Source: JAAZFF01 sp964405775
GTDB lineage: Bacteria > Verrucomicrobiota > Kiritimatiellia > RFP12 > UBA3636
Length of the DNA stretch: 15,926 nucleotides
Assembly: GCA_964405775.1 (NCBI GenBank)
Contig: CAYOPG010000051.1
Coordinates: forward strand, 1 to 15,926
Direction: 5' to 3'
The position numbers were made by a program, and so were the translations under genes. Position 1 is the first letter of the stretch, and the number at the start of each line of letters is the position of its first letter. Below are positions 1 to 6,671 of this stretch, in pieces. The notes below the pieces were generated by a model. The model was not told the DNA's origin. It ran no database searches and saw only the letters and a program-made list of their open reading frames with translations.

Positions 1-23
1 GCTCACAAACACCTAATTTGCTG

Positions 24-53
24 TTGACTCTGAAGTGAAAAATATGCGATACT
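24..53 (+). promoter_or_regulatory. Sigma-70-like promoter of the prepilin gene
   Basis: A TTGACT box at 24-29 is followed after 18 bases by GATACT at 48-53, preceded by TGC, an extended -10 element. Transcription would begin near 60, giving a leader of about 90 bases before the prepilin start codon. The match is good to the general sigma-70 consensus, but the promoter is predicted only. Confidence 0.5.
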
Positions 54-150
54 GCCCTTGTTCTTTAATAGAGCGTAATGCCTTTAAGACATGAAGCTTG
101 AATACAACGCGTAATTTAACAACAAGATTAAACCAAAACAAAGGTACAGC

Positions 151-864
151 ATGAAAAAAACACCGATTAAAACTAAATTGTCTGCTTTTACGCTCATAGA
201 ACTTCTAGTGGTCATTGCTATTCTTGGCATTCTCATGTCGCTTATGTTCCCTCAGATAAATAATGCTCTGCAAAATGCCAACGCGACGAAACTTGGCAAC
301 AACGGAATGAACATAGTCAAGGCGATCGTACAAGAAAACATCGTGCGTGACAGCAATAGCCGAGGAACAATTTGGCCGAGCAAGAACGCAAACTTCTTCG
401 GGAAAGTAGACTATACCGCTGCAGCAAATTCTGAAAGATACTTCTCCGATCTTATCCAGTCGCAGGCACTTGAAAACATGAGCTGGTCTATCTTCTCTGG
501 AGCTGGTGTTCCCGCGGCCAGAGATAAGACAGAGTTTGAGGGCGGCGGTTACAACGCATGGTCAATGATCGCTGGCCTCGATGAGAACGCTCAGGACGAT
601 ACTCCGTTCATTTTCTCGCGCAACTTTGACATAACCATATCTGATATCCAAGGAGAAAACCCCAGCCCACTTAACGGCAAGTTCCTTGCAGACGTGAGGC
701 CCTTTGGCAACTCCAGAGTTGTTTTCGTTCAGAAGGGCACGGGAATGCAAGTTCAGAGGGCGAAAGATCTCGCCGATCCTTTGCTTTTCCTCTTCGGTTC
801 CACCTTTAACGACAAAACGAACGCCGCTGCAAAAGTCGTTCAGGCCAAGGGTGTAAAGGAATAA
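151..864 (+). CDS. Prepilin-type (type II pseudopilin-like) protein
   Basis: This is a 237-residue type IV pilin-like or type II secretion pseudopilin-like protein. A short basic leader (residues 1-12) is followed by FTLIELLVVIAILGIL, the prepilin cleavage and N-methylation signature. Cleavage is expected between Ala12 and Phe13, which puts the conserved glutamate at mature position 5. Residues 13-36 form the hydrophobic helix that spans the inner membrane and packs into the filament. The rest is a soluble domain I do not recognise. Ala rather than the usual Gly sits at the cleavage site. The ATG at 151 has an AAGG Shine-Dalgarno six bases upstream. No other pilus or secretion gene is nearby, and the gene has its own promoter and terminator, so it is monocistronic. 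PVC genomes often carry many such stand-alone prepilin-like genes; the role of this one is unknown. Confidence 0.85.
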   Translation: MKKTPIKTKLSAFTLIELLVVIAILGILMSLMFPQINNALQNANATKLGNNGMNIVKAIVQENIVRDSNSRGTIWPSKNANFFGKVDYTAAANSERYFSDLIQSQALENMSWSIFSGAGVPAARDKTEFEGGGYNAWSMIAGLDENAQDDTPFIFSRNFDITISDIQGENPSPLNGKFLADVRPFGNSRVVFVQKGTGMQVQRAKDLADPLLFLFGSTFNDKTNAAAKVVQAKGVKE

Positions 865-887
865 CGGCATCCTGACACAACACCCGA

Positions 888-943
888 TTCGCGCAAAGCG
901 CGAACTTTCGTGCGGCGGGGCCTATGCCCCGCCTTTTTTTTTT
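888..943 (+). terminator. Double hairpin, rho-independent terminator after the prepilin gene
   Basis: There are two hairpins in tandem. The first has a perfect 7-bp stem (TTCGCGC at 888-894, GCGCGAA at 898-904) with an AAA loop. The second has a perfect 8-bp GC stem (GGCGGGGC at 914-921, GCCCCGCC at 926-933) with a CTAT loop and is followed directly by ten T residues (934-943). The second is a textbook intrinsic terminator. It ends only four bases before the likely priA start. Confidence 0.9.
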
Positions 944-947
944 GCCA

Positions 948-3173
948 ATGATAGCACAGATTGCCACAGACACCTCGATAGACCGTACATTTGACTACGC
1001 CATACCCAAATGCCTAATGGATGCGGTGCGGCCTGGCATACGCGTGCGAGTCGAGTTTGGCAAGCGCGTTATAGAAGGTTTTGTCCTTTCTTTATCAGAA
1101 ACATCCTCACACAATGGCAGCCTCAAACAAATCATGGATGTCGTTGGCGGCACTCCCCTGCTTTCAGATTCACATATTAAACTCGCCACTTGGATGGCGT
1201 CTTATTACATCGCACCCATTGAATCATGCATTCGTGCCATGCTGCCGGCGCCTGTTCGCAAATCCAGCTCGGGGTTCAAAATGCGCCTCATTGTCGAGGC
1301 CACATCCGCGTGGCAGAGTCCGGACCCCGCCACAATTCTGTCAAGCGGCAAGAAAGCCACCGCACGTCAACTCGAAATTCTCGAGATGATCCTCAGGGCT
1401 GGAGCTGTCAACCTTTCCGCATTCTGCCGCCAGTGGAACGTAGCGCCAGCAACATTACGCAAGATGGAGACAGACGGCATGGTCACTATAACGGAGCAGG
1501 CCGAGAGGCGCGACCCGCTCGCAGGACGCAATATCCTGCCGTCAAAACCCCTGTCACTGACGGAAGAACAGCAGGTGGCCAAGAAATTGATTTGCGATGC
1601 AGGCAACACTCCCGATGACGCCCCAGCGCCTCTGCCGATATTGCTACACGGCGTAACAGCAAGCGGCAAAACCGAGGTTTATCTTCAAAGCATCGCATCA
1701 TGTCTTGAGGTCGGCAAAGGGGCGATTGTGCTCGTACCGGAAATATCCCTTACTCCACAGACCATACAACGTTTCGCATCCCGCTTTGGAGAAACTATAG
1801 CCGTGTTGCACAGCCAGCTTGGCGATGGAGAACGGCATGACGAATGGCATCGGATACAGAAGGGCAAGGCGCGAGTAGTAGTCGGGCCGCGCTCTGCCGT
1901 GTTCGCTCCCGTTGAAAAACTCGGAGTGATAATTGTAGATGAAGAGCACGAACCCAGCTACAAGCAGGAAGAGTCTCCACGGTATAATGCTCGCGATGTC
2001 GCCGTCATGCGGGCCAACATTGAGCACTGCACCGTTGTACTTGGTTCAGCCACGCCTTCTTTGGAGAGCTGGTACAACGTGCAAAATGGCAAATACAGGT
2101 TGGCATCAATGACTCGTCGCGCTGTCGACATGACTATGCCCCGCACGGAGATCGTGGATATGCGTGCCGAAGTGGCTAAGACAGGAATGCTTCCGGTGTT
2201 TTCTGAACGCCTGATATCCGCTATGAAAGCGCGCCTGCAAAACGGTGAGCAGGTGATGCTTTTCCTGAATCGCCGGGGATATGCCCCGCATGTAATATGC
2301 GGCAAATGCGGACATACGGAAAGGTGCGAAGACTGCTCCATTGGCATGACTTACCATGCCGCTGACGACATAATGCGCTGCCATATTTGCGGTGACTTCC
2401 GGAAAGTACCAATGAGATGCCCTGAATGCGGCAACCAAGAATATAAGTACTCCGGAATCGGTACGCAGCGAGTCGAAACAATTGCCAGAAAAATTTTCCC
2501 TAAGGCTTCTATCCAACGAATGGACGCCGATGTTACTTCTCGAAAATACAGCCATCAGGAAATTCTGGACCGCTTCCGTGCGCGCAAAATCGACATCCTT
2601 ATAGGAACGCAGATGATAGCGAAAGGTCTGGACTTTCCGAACGTCACTCTTGCAGGCATCCTGAATGCAGACAGCGGTTTGAGTATGCCTGACCTCCGAG
2701 CATCTGAAAGGACATTCCAATTGATCGCGCAAATGGCTGGCCGCTCTGGTCGAGGATCGACTCAGGGTGATGTTTTGGTGCAGACTCTCTCACCTGAACA
2801 CCCAGCAATTCTATATGCGAAAACCGAGGACTACATTGGCTTTGCGGAAAATGAACTGGCCGAACGCCGGGAACTCTCCTACCCGCCTTACACTAGGTTC
2901 ATCTGCATAACATTCAAGGGAGAGGACAAGTCTGCCGTACATGAATATGCTCGCAGATTCCAAAACGCCGTCGGCCAGTCCGCCCATTACAGAATTGGCG
3001 ATCCGTGTCTGGCTCCGTTGGAAAAAATAAAGAAGAACTGGCGTTATCAGATAACGATATTTGGCGAAAAGATCGGTTTCATGTCGAAAAGAATCCGCGC
3101 TGCCGCATTGGCAGCCCCTCCCCCACCTGCCATCCATCTTGCGATCGACATAGACTGCTTGAACAGCTTGTGA
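948..3173 (+). CDS. priA: Primosomal protein N' (replication restart helicase PriA)
   Basis: PriA is a superfamily 2, 3'-to-5' DNA helicase that recognises stalled or abandoned replication forks and starts reloading of the replicative helicase. This one is 741 residues (E. coli PriA is 732). The N-terminal fork-binding domain begins IAQIATDTSIDRTFDYAIP. The Walker A motif GVTASGKT lies at 235-242 and the DEEH box at 331-334, followed by GSATPSLE. Eight zinc-binding cysteines at 451, 454, 460, 463, 478, 481, 491 and 494 keep the E. coli spacing. The helicase C-terminal motifs IGTQMIAKGLDFPNV and AGRSGRG are intact. An ATG at 924 lies in the same frame but inside the terminator hairpin, so the ATG at 948 is preferred because it fits the family's N-terminus. 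Neither has a visible ribosome-binding site. The gene converges with the minus-strand block, leaving 11 bases between stops. Confidence 0.95.
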   Translation: MIAQIATDTSIDRTFDYAIPKCLMDAVRPGIRVRVEFGKRVIEGFVLSLSETSSHNGSLKQIMDVVGGTPLLSDSHIKLATWMASYYIAPIESCIRAMLPAPVRKSSSGFKMRLIVEATSAWQSPDPATILSSGKKATARQLEILEMILRAGAVNLSAFCRQWNVAPATLRKMETDGMVTITEQAERRDPLAGRNILPSKPLSLTEEQQVAKKLICDAGNTPDDAPAPLPILLHGVTASGKTEVYLQSIASCLEVGKGAIVLVPEISLTPQTIQRFASRFGETIAVLHSQLGDGERHDEWHRIQKGKARVVVGPRSAVFAPVEKLGVIIVDEEHEPSYKQEESPRYNARDVAVMRANIEHCTVVLGSATPSLESWYNVQNGKYRLASMTRRAVDMTMPRTEIVDMRAEVAKTGMLPVFSERLISAMKARLQNGEQVMLFLNRRGYAPHVICGKCGHTERCEDCSIGMTYHAADDIMRCHICGDFRKVPMRCPECGNQEYKYSGIGTQRVETIARKIFPKASIQRMDADVTSRKYSHQEILDRFRARKIDILIGTQMIAKGLDFPNVTLAGILNADSGLSMPDLRASERTFQLIAQMAGRSGRGSTQGDVLVQTLSPEHPAILYAKTEDYIGFAENELAERRELSYPPYTRFICITFKGEDKSAVHEYARRFQNAVGQSAHYRIGDPCLAPLEKIKKNWRYQITIFGEKIGFMSKRIRAAALAAPPPPAIHLAIDIDCLNSL

Positions 3174-3184
3174 CTGCCACTTTT

Positions 3185-3497
3185 TTACAGTCCAGGCAAG
3201 TCCTGTCGACTCGCCCATTCTCTGCTTATACGGCTGGCTTGTGAGAAATCCAGAGCAAGTTCGGGCTTGCCTGATTCAATGACGTAAGTCTGAGCCGAAC
3301 CATATTCGTGACGAACTACGCGGTTGCTCATCTGCGGCCAATCAGCGCAAGAAAAACAGACCCCGTCTTCTATTACAGTATCGCGCGATACGTGTATCTT
3401 ATGACCTGAAACTTCGTAATCAACGGACGATTGATCAGCGGCTACCAGAATGCGGAGCTGTTGCATACAGAAGCTCATAAAATCTCGGAACTCCCCA
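3185..3497 (-). pseudogene. Frame-shifted C-terminal segment of the toroid lyase-like gene
   Basis: About 100 codons, open in the frame one base ahead of the main gene, run from the region of 3497 to a TAA at 3185-3187. They encode FRDFMSFCMQQLRIL, then VDYEVSGHKIHVSRD, and end in RQDLPGL. This reads like normal beta-sandwich protein and has no start or ribosome-binding site of its own. It continues the protein encoded at 3435-4994 if one G is removed from the GGGG run on the minus strand at 3493-3496. The joined protein would be about 600 residues. The segment is either the remains of a broken gene, the product of ribosomal frameshifting, or a single-base sequence error. Confidence 0.65.
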
Positions 3498-4994
3498 CTC
3501 CCCGTGGCGGGACTTCGAGCCGAAGACGACGATCCACACAGCATCCCGACCGGGTGCTAATAGATCCCTGCCAGCCCACTTGCCTTCAGAGGCCAGTTCG
3601 GCGCCTGCCGGCGGAAGAAGCCCAACATACGCGTCATCAAGCTTCCCGAAGAACCAGCCTTCGCTTTGGGTCCATTCGCTCATTTCAGATGTCGGGAAAT
3701 GGGCGTGCGTCGTTTCAGCGGACTTTGGGCCGCCCTTGTAGACTGCCGCAAGGACGCCATCGCGAAGATAGCAATTTGGAACGCTTGACGTGCCTGCCCA
3801 GTAGCGGTCTCCGGATAGCTCAACTTCTTCAGAAAAAGGCTGCGTAGTAAAAATCGAAACCCGACCGCGCAAGCTGCCCATCCAGTACAATGCTTGCGCC
3901 CCGAGTTTGTCTCCGTTTTTCCCTAAGACCGAGGATACAATTGTCTCTGCGGTTCGCTCCGTTCTGATCGGAGTGTCATGAAAGCTGTTCGGCGCAAAAG
4001 CCAGCATGGCATCAGAATCAGTTAGTTCAAAAGGCGGGAGCCAAAACACGCTACGACAGGAATAGAAAAGATCATTCTCTCCGCGGTGGCGTTCTTCGTT
4101 CACAAGTGGAGTTCTAGAATCGGAGGCGAGGTCACAAAGCCAACGAGGCGGGCGGTACGCTGTTGTAGCGTAATACTCCATCGTCCCGCCAGAAGCAGAC
4201 GGGGTTTCGGAATCCCCTGCCCCAAGGAGCATAGACAGAGCTCCAGCCGCCGACTGCCCGCTAGCACTGAATACATTCGCCTCGTAGGCACGAGCTTGAG
4301 CCCCCCAAATACCGCCTTCCAGACTGTCTGCTGCAAGGTCGGCCAAGAGCTTGGTTACAGCCTGATCGGCAAGCTGTTTGATTTCACGATCGGTTGCACA
4401 ATCCACGAGATTTAGAAGACTTTCGAGATTGACACCCATGTAGCATGACGAATTCCATTCGGAATACCCCCAGCGCCCGCGCCGGTCAATCCATGTTGCA
4501 ATCAAAAAACGCGAACGATCGTAGTGTTCCTTCGCACTGCGGCCGTCGAAGCTGAACACGTCATCCGGAAAACACTGAGCTGTCAGAAACTCCGCGACCG
4601 CCCAACACATATGATGGTTCTCGCTGTTGTAGAACATTGGGTAATTAACCCGGTGCCCACCGTAAAAACGGTTCCCAGTGGCCGCCTTGCGTATCTTGTC
4701 GCGGTTGCCGGGGGTGATCTTATCCGGAAACAAAATATAGGCTCGCAAAAGGAGGTTGAGCATAAAATCGGTGCAATCACGCTGAAGCGTTGAGCACACA
4801 TCCGCGACTTCTTCGATGTGTCGGTTTGCGAGTTCTAGTTCGTCGGTCGCCAAGCAAGATAGTATCGCCGAATTCCAGAATAGAGTCTTGTCGCCTTCTT
4901 CTCTCACGCGCGCCGATGCGGCTTTAAAGTGAGCGTGCTGGCGTGCGCGAATCCCCTCATCAATGTCTTGTGATACGCTCATTGGTTCATTCAT
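3435..4994 (-). CDS. (Alpha/alpha)-toroid, polysaccharide lyase-like protein (probably frameshifted near its end)
   Basis: The 519-residue open frame has a helical first half and a beta-rich second half, the build of (alpha/alpha)-toroid polysaccharide lyases and heparinase-like enzymes. Around residues 120-150 it has YNSENHHMCW followed by FPDDVF. Around 175-195 it has GYSEWNSSCYMGVNLESLLNL. Such ENH and GxxEW motifs recur in toroid carbohydrate enzymes; His127, His128 and Tyr185 are possible active-site residues, which is an inference. No signal peptide is visible. The frame diverges after GEWG near residue 500; the last 20 residues (ending APHSGSR) are probably out-of-frame, and the true continuation is on the neighbouring frame down to 3185. 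The ATG lies 26 bases after the oxidoreductase stop, so the two genes are one operon. No clear Shine-Dalgarno is seen. Family membership and substrate are unproven. Confidence 0.65.
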   Translation of the reverse strand: MNEPMSVSQDIDEGIRARQHAHFKAASARVREEGDKTLFWNSAILSCLATDELELANRHIEEVADVCSTLQRDCTDFMLNLLLRAYILFPDKITPGNRDKIRKAATGNRFYGGHRVNYPMFYNSENHHMCWAVAEFLTAQCFPDDVFSFDGRSAKEHYDRSRFLIATWIDRRGRWGYSEWNSSCYMGVNLESLLNLVDCATDREIKQLADQAVTKLLADLAADSLEGGIWGAQARAYEANVFSASGQSAAGALSMLLGAGDSETPSASGGTMEYYATTAYRPPRWLCDLASDSRTPLVNEERHRGENDLFYSCRSVFWLPPFELTDSDAMLAFAPNSFHDTPIRTERTAETIVSSVLGKNGDKLGAQALYWMGSLRGRVSIFTTQPFSEEVELSGDRYWAGTSSVPNCYLRDGVLAAVYKGGPKSAETTHAHFPTSEMSEWTQSEGWFFGKLDDAYVGLLPPAGAELASEGKWAGRDLLAPGRDAVWIVVFGSKSRHGEWGVPRFYELLYATAPHSGSR

Positions 4995-5020
4995 GTTTGA
5001 ATATAGGCGACTCGTTTTTT

Positions 5021-6169
5021 TTAGCCAGTAACACGCGCGGGCAACACTGCGGTTTTAACTCCGGTGCGTTCGCTGAGCCAAAGGGCGTACAGAAGCTCTG
5101 TCGTGTGTGCGCCGTCTTCCAGAGAGCAGATAAGCACCTCCTTCCCCTCAATGGCGTTCATCAAGTTTTTGGAGCGGATTATAACGCCGTGGGAACTGTC
5201 TGGTAGAGCGGTCGCCGGGGGCGCCGTCTGGATTTCGCCATCTGTGCGGTAATATGCATGATAATTGTATGGTTCGTACAAGTCTCTCATGAGCCACGCG
5301 CTTCCCTTTGTGCCGTGAACTTGTGCGAACTGATGCTGGTTCCCACCGATTTGCGGGACAGCGGTCATTCCTGCCAGGACGTGGACGATGGCTCCTGAGC
5401 GCATCCAGAGCATACCCATTTGTATCCCAGAAGTTCCGTCTAGCGCCGAGACCGTTGATTCCGCGCTGAAGACGTGCGTAGCCTCACCGAAAAAGAAACG
5501 AGCCAAATCCCAAGGATGTGTTGAATGTGTAAGCTCAGAAGAAGCTATATAGTTGCCACCTCTGTCCTCATAGAGGTTTTTCTTTGGTAAAGCAGTGGCA
5601 ATTGTAGTGTCTCCGCCAGCAAGGTCGCTATGTTGCCTCAAATAATCCGTAGTCGATGTAGCTTTTATTTTGTTGCCGAAGTGCGGATGGCTGTATGAAA
5701 TCTCGGCCGTAAGAATATCGCCGAGCGTACCGCTGCGAATCAGCTCGCGGAAAGCCATGAACGAATTTCGGTAACGCAGAGAATATGCAACAGAAACCTT
5801 CAAGTCTGGATGACGCATGTCCAGATGAAGGAACTGCCGCGCCTCCTCAAGATTGTAGCCCACCGGCTTCTCCATAAGTACGTGATGGCCGGCAGCGAGA
5901 CAGGCGCCTGTGTGCTCTAGATGCTTGTCGCTGTAGGAGCATACGCAGACAATGTCAAGATCCTCCTTGCTAAGCATTTCACGATAATCGGTGTATTCCG
6001 TCGCAGCACCAGTGAAGTCCGGAAATTCGCTCTTCAGCCGTTTGATCTGCGGCGAACTGATGTCGCAAAGCGCGGTCATTGTACAGTCGTCCTTCCATGA
6101 CTGCCAACCTTCAGTGTGGAATTTAGCGACGCCGCCGCAGCCAATGATGCCAATTTTATACTTCTTCAT
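5021..6169 (-). CDS. Gfo/Idh/MocA-family NAD(P)-dependent oxidoreductase
   Basis: This 382-residue enzyme belongs to a family that oxidises or reduces sugars, inositols and their derivatives using NAD(P). The N-terminal Rossmann fold carries GIIGCGGVAKFH, with the GxGxxA dinucleotide motif at 10-15. The family's EKP motif is at 100-102 (MEKPVGYN), its lysine being a usual catalytic residue. The C-terminal alpha/beta domain has THSTHPWDLARFFFG near 214-228, where His218 and Asp221 fit the position of the family's substrate-binding and catalytic histidine region. The length is normal and no signal peptide is seen, so it is cytoplasmic. An AGGAG sequence lies 13 bases before the ATG, a rather long spacing. 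It is the first gene of a two-gene unit with the toroid lyase-like protein, which suggests a role in processing an uncommon or modified sugar. The exact substrate cannot be read from the sequence. Confidence 0.9.
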   Translation of the reverse strand: MKKYKIGIIGCGGVAKFHTEGWQSWKDDCTMTALCDISSPQIKRLKSEFPDFTGAATEYTDYREMLSKEDLDIVCVCSYSDKHLEHTGACLAAGHHVLMEKPVGYNLEEARQFLHLDMRHPDLKVSVAYSLRYRNSFMAFRELIRSGTLGDILTAEISYSHPHFGNKIKATSTTDYLRQHSDLAGGDTTIATALPKKNLYEDRGGNYIASSELTHSTHPWDLARFFFGEATHVFSAESTVSALDGTSGIQMGMLWMRSGAIVHVLAGMTAVPQIGGNQHQFAQVHGTKGSAWLMRDLYEPYNYHAYYRTDGEIQTAPPATALPDSSHGVIIRSKNLMNAIEGKEVLICSLEDGAHTTELLYALWLSERTGVKTAVLPARVTG

Positions 6170-6205
6170 TACAACAATTTCGCTCCTGATTTGCCAGATG
6201 AATTG

Positions 6206-6211
6206 ATTATA
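6206..6211 (-). promoter_or_regulatory. Probable -10 box upstream of the oxidoreductase gene
   Basis: The minus strand has a perfect TATAAT at 6211-6206, which would start transcription near 6199 and leave about 30 bases before the ATG at 6169. No good -35 box stands 16-18 bases upstream, so an activator may be needed or the match may be chance. The rest of the 193-base gap 6170-6362 shows no gene. Just after the DUF167 stop, CGTTCCC and GGGGACG can pair weakly but lack a T-tract, so no terminator is called there. Confidence 0.35.
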
Positions 6212-6362
6212 TTTTGGAACAAGCCCGTCTCTGATCTACACGCTCCATCTTGACAAATTTGGATTGCGCCGTCTTCCTGTTTTTCACGCTACTATATCCC
6301 GTTTATTAAGGTTTACTTCGTACTTCAAGCGTCCCCGTGAGGCGGCATCGGGAACGCCGGGA

Positions 6363-6671
6363 TTATTGCAACCCAAGCTTCTCTGCGGCCAGCTTTACAT
6401 CTACGCCCAGCGCCTTCACAACTTTATCACGGCTGGAGGCGCCTGAAACAAGGATTACCTCTCGCGCCGCGACTCCAAGCTTGCGGGCAAAGAATTTGCA
6501 GAGCGCATCATTGGCCTTGCCGTCAACAGGAGGTGCCTGCAGCCGCACCTTGAGTGAATCTCCATGGAGACCGACAATCTCAGATTGCGATGCTCGTGGG
6601 ACGACATGTACGGAAATCCGCACACCACCTCCATCCTGCGAAATACACTCCGCCCGAATTTTCCCGTTCAT
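6363..6671 (-). CDS. DUF167 (YggU-like) family protein
   Basis: This 102-residue protein matches the DUF167/YggU family, small conserved bacterial and archaeal proteins without a firmly established biochemical role. The hallmark stretch is present: VHVVPRASQSEIVGLHGDSL at about residues 20-39, followed by KVRLQAPPVDGKANDALCKF and a VSGASSRDK motif at about 75-83. It covers the whole family fold with an extra 15 residues or so at each end. Its ATG overlaps the TGA of the preceding glycosidase-like gene by four bases (ATGA), so the two are probably translationally coupled. Its only own ribosome-binding site would be a weak AGG about 10 bases upstream, inside the previous gene. Confidence 0.85.
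   Translation of the reverse strand: MNGKIRAECISQDGGGVRISVHVVPRASQSEIVGLHGDSLKVRLQAPPVDGKANDALCKFFARKLGVAAREVILVSGASSRDKVVKALGVDVKLAAEKLGLQ

Noticed and set aside
924..947. Upstream ATG for priA at 924
   Set aside because: It lies inside the terminator hairpin loop and would add MPRLFFLP, which does not fit PriA N-termini; the ATG at 948 fits better.
2106..2732. A 208-codon minus-strand open frame inside priA
   Set aside because: priA motifs occupy this stretch in the plus strand; the minus product is low-quality His/Ser/Arg-rich sequence.
3431..3847. A 138-codon plus-strand open frame
   Set aside because: It is opposite the toroid gene and its frame-shifted tail, whose products look far more protein-like; the plus product is Arg/Pro-rich.
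6320..6362. Possible terminator after the DUF167 gene
   Set aside because: The stem CGTTCCC/GGGGACG has a G-T pair, a long loop and no T-tract, so it cannot be supported as an intrinsic terminator.
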